Part shown: positions 17,267 through 26,751 of the stretch, piece by piece
Position numbering within the stretch: the stretch's first letter is position 1
Layout of the letters: every line of letters begins with the position of its first letter
DNA from: Bacillus cereus ATCC 14579
GTDB lineage: Bacteria > Bacillota > Bacilli > Bacillales > Bacillaceae_G
NCBI RefSeq assembly: GCF_000007825.1
Contig: NC_004722.1
Coordinates: 4,194,501-4,258,500, forward strand
Reading direction: 5' to 3'
DNA: 64,000 nucleotides
Made by a program: the position numbers and the translations under genes
Notes under the pieces: generated by a model
Told to the model about the DNA's origin: nothing
The model's database searches: none
The model's input: the letters and a program-made list of their open reading frames with translations, nothing else

Positions 17267-18082
17267 TCAACCAAAGCGACCTGTAATATAATCTTCTGTA
17301 CGCTTATCTGAAGGAGTCGTAAATAATTTGTTTGTATCTGTATACTCCACAACTTCCCCGCTTAAGAAGAAAGCTGTTTTGTCTGAAATACGCGCTGCTT
17401 GTTGCATATTATGCGTTACGATAACAATACTAAAATCTTTCTTTAGCTCTTGAATTAATTCTTCTACTTTTAATGTTGAAATTGGGTCTAATGCCGATGT
17501 TGGCTCATCCATTAAAATAACGTCTGGCTCAATAGCTAAGCAGCGTGCGATGCATAGACGCTGTTGCTGTCCACCAGATAAACCGTATGCATTATCGTGC
17601 AAACGATCTTTTAACTCATCCCAAATCGCTGCTCCACGTAAACTTTTTTCAACAATTTCATCTAATGTCTTTTTGTCACGAATACCATGGATTTTTGGAC
17701 CGTATGTTACATTCTCATAAATAGATTTTGGAAATGGATTTGGCTTTTGGAACACCATTCCTACATGCGTTCTTAATTCTTCAACTGGATATGATTTATC
17801 AAATATATTGCGTTCTCTATACTCAATTACACCTGTAGTTCGAACGATCGGTACTAACTCTACCATGCGATTTAATGTTTTTAAGTACGTTGATTTACCA
17901 CAGCCACTTGGACCGATAATGGCTGTAACTTCATTCTCATGAATACTTAAATTAATATCTTTTAAAGCATGGTCTTCCCCGTACCATAAATTTAAGTTTT
18001 TCGTATCAAATACTACCTTCTTTGGCGCAGTCTCGATTTTCTCTTCGTTTTTCACCTGTACATTTACTACTGTTGCTACCAT
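17267..18082 (-). CDS. pstB: Phosphate ABC transporter ATP-binding protein PstB
   Basis: The 271-residue ATPase of the high-affinity phosphate importer, working on the cytoplasmic side of PstC/PstA. Walker A GPSGCGKST, the Q-loop MVFQKPNPFP typical of PstB, signature LSGGQQQRL, Walker B VILMDEPTSALDP and switch His in VTHNMQQA are all intact. The ATG at 18082 is chosen because AAAGGGG precedes it; the frame extends to 18139 but that part overlaps pstA. A single pstB is present, whereas B. subtilis has two tandem copies. Confidence 0.95.
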   Translation of the reverse strand: MVATVVNVQVKNEEKIETAPKKVVFDTKNLNLWYGEDHALKDINLSIHENEVTAIIGPSGCGKSTYLKTLNRMVELVPIVRTTGVIEYRERNIFDKSYPVEELRTHVGMVFQKPNPFPKSIYENVTYGPKIHGIRDKKTLDEIVEKSLRGAAIWDELKDRLHDNAYGLSGGQQQRLCIARCLAIEPDVILMDEPTSALDPISTLKVEELIQELKKDFSIVIVTHNMQQAARISDKTAFFLSGEVVEYTDTNKLFTTPSDKRTEDYITGRFG

Positions 18083-18110
18083 TTGAATTCCCCTTTCATC
18101 CACTTCCAAC

Positions 18111-18977
18111 TTATTTTCGATTTCGTAACCATAAAACAAATATATTGATAAATAGCAACAAACCTAACAAAACAATCATCCCAGCTGCTGCTACATACTG
18201 AAATTCTTCTTGTGGCCTACTCATCCAATTAAAAATTTGAATTGGTAGAACTGTAAATCTATCAAACATACTAAATGGAACATAATTTGCAAACGCAAGT
18301 GCCCCAATAACTAATAGTGGTGCAGCCTCTCCAATTGCTCTTGATATCGCTAACGTACAGCCCGTTATAATCCCTGGGAAAGCATATGGCAATACAATTT
18401 GATACATCGTTTGCCACTTCGTAGCACCTAATCCGTAAGAACCCTCTAATAAAACACTTGGTACTGATCGAATTGCTTCTTGACTCGCCACAACAACTGT
18501 TGGTAAAACGAGTAGACTCATCGTCAATGCTGCTGCAACTATACTCTCTCCTAAATGAAGAGCATATACAAAAATAGTTAAACCAAGCAATCCAAATACA
18601 ACGGATGGTACTCCTGCTAACGTTTGATTATTAATCTCTATTATTTTTTTAAATATAGATTCCTTCGCATATTGCTCTAAATAAAGTGCTGTTCCAACTC
18701 CAAATATAAAAGAAACAGGTATAACAATACTCATAAATAATATTGTCCCTGACAAAGCTGCAGCAATACCAGCTTCTTTCGGATTACGTGAAGCGAAATT
18801 TGTAAAGAAATCTATTGAAAGATAACTTATACCTTTTTCAACAATTTGAAACAGTAACAAAAACAAAATTACGATTGAAAATAAAATTGCTATATAAAAT
18901 AACAATTTGTAAATTCGATCTTTTAAAAAGCGTGATGCCATATTTTTTTGTATTTTTTTATGATTCAACATTCGCAT
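18111..18977 (-). CDS. pstA: Phosphate ABC transporter permease PstA
   Basis: A 288-residue inner-membrane permease with about six transmembrane segments, the first near residues 26-48. The coupling-helix region EGSYGLGATKWQTMYQIVLPYAFPGIITG with EAAPLL is typical of PstA; it forms the phosphate channel with PstC. The ATG at 18977 follows the pstC stop by one base, with AGGAGG inside the end of pstC, so translation is closely coupled. Confidence 0.94.
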   Translation of the reverse strand: MRMLNHKKIQKNMASRFLKDRIYKLLFYIAILFSIVILFLLLFQIVEKGISYLSIDFFTNFASRNPKEAGIAAALSGTILFMSIVIPVSFIFGVGTALYLEQYAKESIFKKIIEINNQTLAGVPSVVFGLLGLTIFVYALHLGESIVAAALTMSLLVLPTVVVASQEAIRSVPSVLLEGSYGLGATKWQTMYQIVLPYAFPGIITGCTLAISRAIGEAAPLLVIGALAFANYVPFSMFDRFTVLPIQIFNWMSRPQEEFQYVAAAGMIVLLGLLLFINIFVLWLRNRK

Positions 18978-18978
18978 A

Positions 18979-19929
18979 TTATGTCATCCTCCTAAAACGG
19001 CGCATAATTGACTGCGAAATGATGTTCATAATAAAGGTAAACAAAAATAATGTTGCACCTACAGCATACATGCTGTAATACGTAATCGTTCCATGCGGAG
19101 CATCACCTAAACTTACTTGCACAATATAGGCTGTTAACGTTTGAATAGAATGTGTCGGATCAAGCGATACATTTGGTGTGGATCCTGCTGCAATTACAAC
19201 GATCATCGTTTCACCAATCGCACGAGAAGCTGCTAATATAATTGCTGCCATAATCCCTGTAAAAGCGGACGGAAACACCACTTGTTTTACCATTTCAAAC
19301 CGCGTCGCTCCGAGTGCTAATGAAGCTTCTTTCGTCCCTTTCGCCACAGCTCTCATCGCATCTTCAGATAGAGATGCAATTGTAGGCATCATCATAAATC
19401 CGATAACGATTCCTGGACTAATCGCATTAAAAAACTGTAAATCTGGTATAATCCTTTGTAAAAGCGGTGTAACAACTGTTAATGCAAAAAAACCATATAC
19501 AATTGTCGGGATACCTGCTAATAGCTCTAACATCGGCTTTAATATTTTCCGTGCACTATTTGAAGCATATTCGCTTAAAAATACGGCACACGCTAAACCG
19601 ATAGGAATTGCTACAAACATAGCAATTGCTGTTACAAGGAACGTTCCACATATAAGTGGTAATATACCGAATTTAGGGTCTTCAAAAAATGGTAACCATT
19701 CTTTCTCCGTCAAAAAGGAGTATAATGATATTTTTTGAAAAAACATGATTGTTTCATTAGAGAGCGTAAAAACAATGCCGAGTGTCGTCACAATAGAAAC
19801 ACTAGCAATTATTTTTAGTAATAAAGGTACTATTCGATTGATTCGCTGCGTTTTTTTTCTTTGTTTTGTATTTCTTTCAATCAAATGTTGTACAGAAAAT
19901 GTAATTTGACTTTTGTCATTATGAGCCAA
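18979..19929 (-). CDS. pstC: Phosphate ABC transporter permease PstC
   Basis: A 316-residue membrane permease. After a cytosolic basic N-terminus (KQRKKTQRIN) there are about six transmembrane segments; the coupling loop is KEASLALGATRFEMVKQVVFP with RAIGETMIV. It pairs with PstA. The start is a TTG at 19929 preceded by AAAGGGG. It follows pstS by 27 bases in one operon. A 186-codon frame on the opposite strand is only a shadow of this gene. Confidence 0.94.
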   Translation of the reverse strand: MAHNDKSQITFSVQHLIERNTKQRKKTQRINRIVPLLLKIIASVSIVTTLGIVFTLSNETIMFFQKISLYSFLTEKEWLPFFEDPKFGILPLICGTFLVTAIAMFVAIPIGLACAVFLSEYASNSARKILKPMLELLAGIPTIVYGFFALTVVTPLLQRIIPDLQFFNAISPGIVIGFMMMPTIASLSEDAMRAVAKGTKEASLALGATRFEMVKQVVFPSAFTGIMAAIILAASRAIGETMIVVIAAGSTPNVSLDPTHSIQTLTAYIVQVSLGDAPHGTITYYSMYAVGATLFLFTFIMNIISQSIMRRFRRMT

Positions 19930-19956
19930 AGATGAAAACCCCTTTCCACCCTGACA

Positions 19957-20874
19957 TTACCTTTTTATTTCTGTTAACATACGCAGCTGTTCATTGTATT
20001 TTTCTTTTCTTAATTTTACATATCCGACCTCTTCAGCGAGGTTACCGACATGCTGAATCATAAACTCAACATAGTTTGCTACATTCATTTTATTTCGGAT
20101 AGATGCATTATTCACATAAGTAAGTAGCGGCCTAGATAACGGCTCATACTTACCTGATTGAATGGTCTCTTTCGTCGGAAATACACCATTTACTTTTATT
20201 GCTTTCACCTTATCTCGATTAGCCATATAATAAGCATATCCTACAAAAGCAATGGCATGTTTATCATTCATTACCCCTTGCATAATAACTTGATCATCTT
20301 CAGACAAAGAGACTTTTTTTACAATGCGATGATTTTGTAAGATGACATTTTGAAAATAATCATACGTACCAGAGTCTACGCCTGGTGCATAAAACTTCAC
20401 TTGTTCACGTGGCCATGTTGAATGAATTTGTGACCATCGCTTCTCTCTTCCATCTTCACTCCAAAGTAGTCGTAACTCGTCTACTGACATATCGTCTACC
20501 CATGTATTATGGCGATTCACAACAATCGTAAGACCGTCGTTAGCAACCTCAAAAGGTGTGAACTGAATAGAGTTTTTCTTCATTTCATTTTTCTCGACTT
20601 GTTTCATTACTCTCGAAGCATTATTTATATCTACTTCTCCTTTACTGAAACGATTAAATCCTCCCCCAGTTCCAGAAATACTGATGGAAATTTTCACGTC
20701 TGGATGCACCTTTGTATATTCCTCCGCTACTGCTTCTATAATAGGAAAAACCGTTGAGGATCCATCAACTCTCACTTCTCCCGTATCATTTAAAGCAAAT
20801 GCAGTAGACATTTCAAAACAGAGGAACCATATTGATAATACGAAAACTTTAATCGGTGTACGCATCCATTTCAC
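19957..20874 (-). CDS. pstS: Phosphate-binding protein PstS
   Basis: A 305-residue extracellular phosphate receptor for PstCAB. The phosphate-binding loops are GSSTVFPIIEA and SGTGGGFNRF, with SRVMKQVEK and the PGVDSGTYDYF block following; the phosphate-contacting residues are intact. A signal sequence is present (basic start then FVLSIWFLCFEMSTAFA), but the only cysteine (SIWFLCFE) does not fit a lipobox, so a type I signal peptidase site after AFA seems likelier than lipid anchoring. The start is a GTG at 20874 with AGGAGGAAG upstream. A PhoP-like direct repeat upstream implies induction by phosphate starvation. Confidence 0.92.
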   Translation of the reverse strand: MKWMRTPIKVFVLSIWFLCFEMSTAFALNDTGEVRVDGSSTVFPIIEAVAEEYTKVHPDVKISISISGTGGGFNRFSKGEVDINNASRVMKQVEKNEMKKNSIQFTPFEVANDGLTIVVNRHNTWVDDMSVDELRLLWSEDGREKRWSQIHSTWPREQVKFYAPGVDSGTYDYFQNVILQNHRIVKKVSLSEDDQVIMQGVMNDKHAIAFVGYAYYMANRDKVKAIKVNGVFPTKETIQSGKYEPLSRPLLTYVNNASIRNKMNVANYVEFMIQHVGNLAEEVGYVKLRKEKYNEQLRMLTEIKR

Positions 20875-20948
20875 GTGTTCTTCCTCCTAGAAGTAACCGG
20901 AAATAACAGGATTACAGATATAAGAATACTGCTAAACTATTAATTCGG

Positions 20949-20987
20949 TTTTAATTGTTTGTAAAAGTTTTGTAAAGTTCCACATAA
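20949..20987 (-). promoter_or_regulatory. Candidate Pho box (PhoP direct repeats) upstream of pstS
   Basis: On the minus strand TTTACA occurs at 20976-20971 and again at 20965-20960, an exact 11-base period. Weaker copies at the same period are TTATGT (20987-20982) and TTAAAA (20954-20949). PhoP of Bacillus binds TT(A/T/C)ACA repeats spaced by about 11 bases, so this is a good operator candidate roughly 75 bases before the pstS start. Confidence 0.72.
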
Positions 20988-21159
20988 ATCAACATACGGT
21001 ACAATTTTAATTCAGTAGTAGCTATTCATTTCCTCTGATGATTTCCCTATAAAATATTTATCCCCTATCCCACCATATACAAGTATCATTTATACGGCCG
21101 CGTTTTTTTCAATGTTGTATACTTGTCCACATTTATTACACGATATGCATAAACCATAA

Positions 21160-21197
21160 AAAAAAGCACACTATCTTTTCAGATAGTGTGCTTTTTT
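21160..21197. terminator. Terminator after pbpA
   Basis: GCACACTATCT (21166-21176) and AGATAGTGTGC (21181-21191) form a perfect hairpin flanked by A and T runs. It ends the leftward pbpA transcript before pstS; the region 20890-21160 holds only the pstS control region. Confidence 0.92.
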
Positions 21198-21206
21198 ACA
21201 ACTTTT

Positions 21207-23333
21207 TTATTCATCATCTTGCTCTTTATTTTTATTGTCTTTATCATCTTTTGGAGCTTCACCATTTACTTCTTTGTTTTTCAAATCAAAGTAAGCGTCC
21301 ATAATTTCACGACCAATATATCCATTAATACCAGTCTTATCATCATGTACCCACGGAACGACAACAGAGAATGCTACTTCTGGATCTTCAAGTGGCGCAT
21401 AACCTACTAATGTTAAGTTATATGTTTCCACACGTTCACCGTTTGCCTTTCTACCAATCTCTTTATCTCCGCCATACACAGTTTGCGCGGTACCTGTCTT
21501 CCCTGCCGCTTTATATTTTGCACCTGTAAAGTATTTTGTAGCTGTACCACCTGAATCATTATAAACTTGTCTAAATCCTTCTTGAACACGTTTAATTTGC
21601 GATTCTGGCATATCAACACGATTTAATACTTTCGGTTCCATAGATTGAACAACTTTCCCAACTTCATCCGGTTTCACTGCCGGTTGACGAATTTCTTTTA
21701 CAACTTGTGGTTGCATACGATATCCGCCATTGGCAATCGTCGAAATATATTGCGCTAATTGAAGCGGTGTATACGTATCATACTGTCCAATTGATAAATC
21801 TAGTAAGAAACCTGGTTGACTACTTCTACCCATCTGACCAGCAGATTCATTCGGTAAATCAATTCCTGTTTTTACACCAAGTCCAAACTGTCCGAAATAA
21901 TAACGCATCGTGTCAAATGCTTTTTGAGGTGTATGTAACGTACCACCTCTCACATACTGAACACCGGCGATATTCATCGCTGTTTTAAACATGTGAACGT
22001 TTGAAGACATTTTTAAAGCTGTAAGGTCATTAATGTATCCCATCGTTTTCCAAGACGACTTCGTAGGTGTACCTTTTAATTTAATTGGTTCATCCAATTG
22101 CACCGATCCTGGTTGAATCGCACCAGTTTGATATCCAGTAAGTACTGTTGCACCTTTTACAGTTGATCCCATCGGATAAGAACTTGTCATGGTACCTAAT
22201 GCAAAATCATTTACTTTCGTTTGACCATCTTCGTTAACTAATTGTTTCCCCGCCATAGATAAAACTTCGCCATTTTTTGGGTTCATCATTACAACGAATG
22301 CGCGATCTAAAAGAGGTTCGCTTCCTTTAAACCTCATTAAATTCTTCGCAAGAATATCTTCCACGCGCTTTTGTAATTCCATATCAATTGTTAAGTTCAG
22401 GTCATTACCACTTTGTCCTTTTGATACATTAATCGTTTCTAAAATATTACCGTTTTTATCTGTAACATTTCTAACTTCTGCTTTCGTACCGTGTAGGCTA
22501 TCTTCATACTGTTGCTCAAGATAACTTTTTCCTACTCGGTCATTTCGATTATAATCACGAACAAGATAGTAATCTAGTCTTTCTCTAGGTAAACCTTCAT
22601 CAGATGTCGACACCCCACCAAGTACACTTCGGAATAAATCATCGTACGTATATTTTCGATCCCAATCAACATTCGTATCTACACCTGGTAATGCTGCTAA
22701 GTTTTCACTAATAATCGAATATTCCTTTTCTGTAGCATCCTTTTTAATAACTTGAGGTGTCATTGCATATCCGCCATCCATCTTACTCTTAATCGCTAGT
22801 ATTTCTAGATCTTTTGCGGATAATTGATTAACCTCTTCTTCTGTTACACGACTTCGCTGGCGCTCGTCTAATTCTTTATCATCAATTTTTTTATCTTTAA
22901 ACTCTTGACGATCTTTATTCGTAATTTTTTCTTCAGCTTCCTCTTTATGCATAGCAAGCCAATAATCCTTTTTATCGCGATCCGTTAATTTATCTGTCGG
23001 TACTTCAATCAAATCTGCTAGCTTTTTCGCTGTTTCTAAGCGATCTTCTGCAGTTGATCCTTTCATTTTTGTAAATGTAATAGTACGAATGGCTACATTA
23101 TCTACTACAGCTCGCCCATAACGGTCAAATATTTTCCCACGCGGTACAGGATTACTTATCGTTGAGTTTTCTTTCTTCTCCACTTCATTCTTATATTCTT
23201 CACCACGAACAATTTGTACATATCCGAGCCTTACAATAACCGCGGAGAACATTAAAAACACGCAGAAAAACAGCACGTTTAACCGAAAAGGAACGTGGGT
23301 CTTTTTCTTATTTTGCTTCTGTTTCTTGCTCAT
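21207..23333 (-). CDS. pbpA: Class B penicillin-binding protein (PBP2a-like transpeptidase)
   Basis: A 708-residue peptidoglycan transpeptidase anchored by one transmembrane segment (about residues 17-37) after a basic tail. A long dimerisation domain precedes the catalytic domain, where the motifs are SxxK with Ser390 (GSTVKGAT), SSN (MSSNVHM) and KTG (GKTGTAQ). The C-terminus is Asp/Lys-rich. In B. subtilis PbpA, at the same locus between yqgE and pstS, works with PbpH in cell elongation. The ATG at 23333 has GAGGGGG five bases upstream; an in-frame start at 23351 lacks one. It is the likely beta-lactam target of this locus, membrane-bound on the outer face. Confidence 0.92.
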   Translation of the reverse strand: MSKKQKQNKKKTHVPFRLNVLFFCVFLMFSAVIVRLGYVQIVRGEEYKNEVEKKENSTISNPVPRGKIFDRYGRAVVDNVAIRTITFTKMKGSTAEDRLETAKKLADLIEVPTDKLTDRDKKDYWLAMHKEEAEEKITNKDRQEFKDKKIDDKELDERQRSRVTEEEVNQLSAKDLEILAIKSKMDGGYAMTPQVIKKDATEKEYSIISENLAALPGVDTNVDWDRKYTYDDLFRSVLGGVSTSDEGLPRERLDYYLVRDYNRNDRVGKSYLEQQYEDSLHGTKAEVRNVTDKNGNILETINVSKGQSGNDLNLTIDMELQKRVEDILAKNLMRFKGSEPLLDRAFVVMMNPKNGEVLSMAGKQLVNEDGQTKVNDFALGTMTSSYPMGSTVKGATVLTGYQTGAIQPGSVQLDEPIKLKGTPTKSSWKTMGYINDLTALKMSSNVHMFKTAMNIAGVQYVRGGTLHTPQKAFDTMRYYFGQFGLGVKTGIDLPNESAGQMGRSSQPGFLLDLSIGQYDTYTPLQLAQYISTIANGGYRMQPQVVKEIRQPAVKPDEVGKVVQSMEPKVLNRVDMPESQIKRVQEGFRQVYNDSGGTATKYFTGAKYKAAGKTGTAQTVYGGDKEIGRKANGERVETYNLTLVGYAPLEDPEVAFSVVVPWVHDDKTGINGYIGREIMDAYFDLKNKEVNGEAPKDDKDNKNKEQDDE

Positions 23334-23442
23334 ACAAACCCCCTCTACCAACAGCTATGTAATGTGAAAGGGACACCTTCATACAGGTGTCCTCACTGCT
23401 GTCTTACATCTTTTTCTATTCTAGCATAAAACAAACGAGAAG

Positions 23443-24720
23443 TTAACCTTCTGGTTCAGTTTGGTTTTGCGCGTTCCCTTGCGTTACAACACTTGCTTTA
23501 CTCGCATTTCTCTCATCATATTTGACATTTTTAACTGCAAAATAAATAAGAAAATGTCCAGCACCTAAAATACATAATAAGTAAGGTAAACTTTTTTCAG
23601 GTGGAAAGAATAGTACAGCACATAAAAAACTTAAAATGGAACAGATTCTTCCGGCGTTTAACCACAGCTCCCGAACAACGACATATTCCACACGCCATTC
23701 TCTCGCATTTTTCGCTCTACCAATTACGTCATATGTCATTGATCCGTACGGAACAAGTAAAATAGGATATGCAATTGCAATACATGCCGCATAAATAAGT
23801 AATTTCGTGTATGTAACATTGAAAATAACTAAAAAGACGACAGCATATAAAATAATGCCTCCAAGTAAAATTGCTTTTTTTCGCCACTCCTTCTTTAACA
23901 TACGAGCAACTAAGTAATAACATACAAAGGATACAGCAGAGTTCACTAAACTGTATTTCCCTAATGCAAACTCACTATTAGTTGCTAAATAAACATATAC
24001 TGAAATGACAAAAATAAACGTTCCTTCTCTCAATCCTTGGAAAAAATGAGCTCGTGTAATCTTTCCCCAATTTTTATCAATCCGTCGTTCTTTCAATACT
24101 TGCACGATTTCATAACGCCCTTCACATTCTCTTTTAGATAAAAAGAAGCTTAAGACGACAGCAATTGCAAATAGAGCTAATGAAAGAAAGAATATAACAG
24201 TATAGCCACTCCATTTCTCCATACGTGAAATTGTGTATCCTGCTGCTATTGGTCCAATCATTCCAGAGAAGGATGTAAGAAGTCCAAGAAATCCATTAAA
24301 GAAATCTCTTGTTTCTGGTTCTGTAATTTCAAATGTCAATAAGTTAAAAGCCAACCAGTAAAAACCGTATCCTACTCCTAAAAGAGCCCCCATTAATAAA
24401 ATATACTGAGAAGCACTTTTCCCTGCTACTAAGACAACAATAAAAAAAATTGCGAGCGTCCCTACTCCTATTCGTAATAAAATCGAGCGATCGATACGTT
24501 TCGCTAATTTTCCCCCTACAAGAAATGTGAGAGGCTGTAATACCACGCTGGCTAAATTATACAAGCCAAGATTCACATAATTTTGTGTTTGTTTCCATAA
24601 ATAAATATTTACAAACGTATTCGATAAAGAAATTGCGAGCGTGTATAAACCTCCTATAAGGAGCAATAACACTAAATCCCGATTCACTTCAACGTCACCA
24701 ATTATATGTTTCCATTTCAT
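23443..24720 (-). CDS. MFS transporter, YqgE-like
   Basis: A 425-residue membrane protein with about twelve hydrophobic segments in two halves, joined by a cytosolic loop (SKRECEGRYEIVQVLKERRIDKNW). The segment-2/3 loop GGKLAKRIDRSILLRIG fits the major facilitator signature. The substrate is unknown; no drug-efflux motif stands out. Position between sodA and pbpA matches yqgE of B. subtilis. The ATG at 24720 is chosen, with AAAGGAGAG six bases before it; an upstream in-frame TTG is less likely. Confidence 0.85.
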   Translation of the reverse strand: MKWKHIIGDVEVNRDLVLLLLIGGLYTLAISLSNTFVNIYLWKQTQNYVNLGLYNLASVVLQPLTFLVGGKLAKRIDRSILLRIGVGTLAIFFIVVLVAGKSASQYILLMGALLGVGYGFYWLAFNLLTFEITEPETRDFFNGFLGLLTSFSGMIGPIAAGYTISRMEKWSGYTVIFFLSLALFAIAVVLSFFLSKRECEGRYEIVQVLKERRIDKNWGKITRAHFFQGLREGTFIFVISVYVYLATNSEFALGKYSLVNSAVSFVCYYLVARMLKKEWRKKAILLGGIILYAVVFLVIFNVTYTKLLIYAACIAIAYPILLVPYGSMTYDVIGRAKNAREWRVEYVVVRELWLNAGRICSILSFLCAVLFFPPEKSLPYLLCILGAGHFLIYFAVKNVKYDERNASKASVVTQGNAQNQTEPEG

Positions 24721-24790
24721 ACACAACTCTCCTTTACTTCATGTTCTAGTCTTCCAAAGACAAGCCCAATTATGTAAAAGGAAAGCATAG

Positions 24791-24821
24791 AAAAAAGCTA
24801 GGAGCTCTCCCCTAGCTTTTT
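24791..24821 (-). terminator. Terminator after sodA
   Basis: AAAAAGCTAGG and CCTAGCTTTTT form the stem, giving a T run on the minus strand just after the sodA stop and before the MFS gene. Confidence 0.88.
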
Positions 24822-24836
24822 CTATATTTATTACGA

Positions 24837-25450
24837 TTATTTTGCTTCTTGGTAACGTTTTTCAGCAGCGTTCCAATCTACAACGTTCCAGAATGCGCCG
24901 ATGTAGTCTGGACGACGGTTTTGGTAGTTTAAGTAGTAAGCATGCTCCCAAACATCTAAACCGATAACTGGAGTTTTACCTTCAGTTAAAGGAGAATCTT
25001 GGTTTGGAGTGCTTGTTACTTCTAACTCACCATTGTTTACTACTAACCAAGCCCAACCAGAACCAAAGCGAGTTGCGCCAGCTTTTGCGAATTCTTCTTT
25101 GAATGCATCGAAGCTACCGAATTTTGCTTCAATTGCAGTTGCAAGTTCACCTACAGGTTGTCCTCCGCCGTTTGGAGATAGGATTGTCCAGAAGAATGTA
25201 TGGTTAGCATGTCCGCCACCATTGTTACGTACTGCTGTACGGATTGCTTCTGGTACTTCGTTTAAGTTTGCAACTAATTCTTCTACGCTTTTGTCAGCTA
25301 ATTCTGCATGACCTTCTAAAGCAGCGTTTAAGTTTGTAATGTACGTGTTGTGATGTTTTGTATGATGGATGTTCATTGTTTCTTTGTCAAAGTGAGGCTC
25401 TAAAGCATCATACGCATAAGGGTAAATTTGGTAAATTCGTGTTTTGCCAT
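24837..25450 (-). pseudogene. sodA: Manganese superoxide dismutase, frameshifted near the start in this sequence
   Basis: Converts superoxide to hydrogen peroxide and oxygen in the cytosol. From [11 protein letters not shown] to the end the reading frame is complete, with the metal ligands His (HHTKHHNTY), His (NHTFFW), Asp and His (DVWEHAYY). The natural start is clear: GGGAGGA and an ATG at 25450 encoding MAKHE. Two extra bases occur in the next 25 bases, giving GAATTTACC where GAATTACC is expected and TTTACCCTT where TTTACCTT is expected. The ATG frame therefore stops after 16 codons. The total length, 614 bases, equals 203 residues plus stop plus two. An open frame from 25493 bypasses the lesion but gives an unrelated N-terminus and no ribosome-binding site. 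Base-calling error is the likeliest cause. Confidence 0.85.
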
Positions 25451-25610
25451 TGTTATATTCCTCCCAGTTTATGTATTGCCACTTAAGTGACATACAACTT
25501 CATTCTACCCTAATTGCCATAGGGTGCAAACAAATAAATCACATTGTCTTGCTATCATTAAAGTAGCAAAATTCCCACTTCTTTTCAATTAAAATGCTCA
25601 TATATTCCAT

Positions 25611-25639
25611 AAAAAAAGCTTCCTTCTACAAGGAAGCTT
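25611..25639 (-). terminator. Terminator after tRNA-Ile2
   Basis: AAGCTTCCTT and AAGGAAGCTT form a 10-bp hairpin with a four-base loop, then seven T residues on the minus strand, 33 bases after the tRNA 3' end. Confidence 0.88.
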
Positions 25640-25671
25640 CCTGCTAACATAATAAACATGCGAAATGGATA

Positions 25672-25745
25672 TGGACCCTGTAGGACTCGAACCTACGACC
25701 GGACGGTTATGAGCCGTCTGCTCTAACCAGCTGAGCTAAGGGTCC
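25672..25745 (-). tRNA. tRNA-Ile2 with anticodon CAT (lysidine-modified type)
   Basis: A 74-base cloverleaf: acceptor GGACCCT with GGGTCCA, D arm GCTCAGCTGGTTAGAGC, anticodon stem GACGG/CCGTC around CTCATAA, and T arm with GGTTCGAGTCC. The anticodon is CAT. The body closely matches B. subtilis tRNA-Ile2, which TilS converts to lysidine-34 to read AUA, and not the initiator or elongator Met tRNAs. CCA is not encoded (TAT follows). It is a solitary tRNA gene with its own terminator. Confidence 0.9.
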
Positions 25746-25986
25746 ACAATTATGTATGTAACAACATATCAAATAAAGGAATTCCTATCGGATATGCTCT
25801 TTAAGAAATGTAAGATAAATTTACCATATAGAAAAGAAAAGTGTCAATTGTATTTTTCTTATTTAAAAGAAGAAAGTTAATAAAAGAAATTTAGTTATCT
25901 CCACTATATGTAAATATAATATATCTTGAGATTCTCTAGATTCCTACGTTACAATGATTTTATACATACATAAAGGAAGTGAATCT

Positions 25987-26745
25987 ATGTCCATATTTAC
26001 CCAATTCGTAAAAAGCATATACTCGCCTAAAGATATGGCGCTATTCCGTTTTCAAAAAATCGGTAAAACCATTTTGTATATTATGCTACTTTGCTTAATT
26101 ACTACTATTCCAAGAACTTTTTTGTACGGTAGTTTTATCCAGGATGGTGTTGGCATGGTAAATCAAGTCATCGATAAAGATTTACCTGATTTTAAAATCG
26201 AAAATGGCGAACTAAAAGCCGATATTGATCAACCTATTGAAAAAGAAGAAGGAAATACACTTTTCGTATTTGATCCAAATTCAACAGACCTAGAAAAATA
26301 TCAAAATAAAACAGGTTTATTTGTTTTAAAAGATAAAGTAGTCTCTATGGGAAATGGTCAAACACAAACGTATTCTTATAACGATTTGTTAGGTGCATCT
26401 CTTGAGAAAAAAGATCTACAAGAATTTATTTCTTTATTCGATAATATTTATCCAATTTTATTATTTGTTATTGGATTCTTAGTGTACCTATTCCAATTAT
26501 TCATAACTTTTGTAGGCGTGACTTTACTTGCGTTCATCGGTTCTGCTATGAGCGGTCAACGTAAACTATCCTATAAACAAGTTTGGACACTAACTGCATA
26601 CAGCTACACAATTCCAACAATCTTCTTTATGATTATGGATGCATGCAAGATTGTCGTACCTGGATCAACATTCATCTATATCGCAGTTGTTTTAATTGTT
26701 CTGTACTTAACAATTAAAGAAGTTCCAAAACCGAAAGAAAAATAA
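25987..26745 (+). CDS. DUF1189 membrane protein (YqgB-like)
   Basis: A 252-residue protein with one N-terminal membrane helix (about 28-48), a long hydrophilic extracytoplasmic part (about 55-155), then three or four hydrophobic segments to the end (KEVPKPKEK). No catalytic motif is visible; the DUF1189 family has no known role. The start at 25987 (MSIFTQFVKSIYSP) has AAGGAAGTG six bases before it, and this N-terminus is typical for the family; the frame is open to 25954. Its place next to sodA corresponds to yqgB of B. subtilis. Confidence 0.82.
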   Translation: MSIFTQFVKSIYSPKDMALFRFQKIGKTILYIMLLCLITTIPRTFLYGSFIQDGVGMVNQVIDKDLPDFKIENGELKADIDQPIEKEEGNTLFVFDPNSTDLEKYQNKTGLFVLKDKVVSMGNGQTQTYSYNDLLGASLEKKDLQEFISLFDNIYPILLFVIGFLVYLFQLFITFVGVTLLAFIGSAMSGQRKLSYKQVWTLTAYSYTIPTIFFMIMDACKIVVPGSTFIYIAVVLIVLYLTIKEVPKPKEK

Positions 26746-26751
26746 GAACGA

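Noticed and set aside
19178..19738. A 186-codon open frame antisense to pstC
   Set aside because: It is the mirror of a conserved permease gene; no ribosome-binding site and no recognisable protein features.
25009..25311. A 100-codon open frame antisense to sodA
   Set aside because: Shadow of the conserved sodA frame; composition mirrors codon bias of the real gene.
25451..25493. Alternative upstream start for sodA that avoids the frameshifts
   Set aside because: It lies before the obvious ribosome-binding site and gives an N-terminus unrelated to SodA; the repaired ATG at 25450 gives exactly 203 residues.
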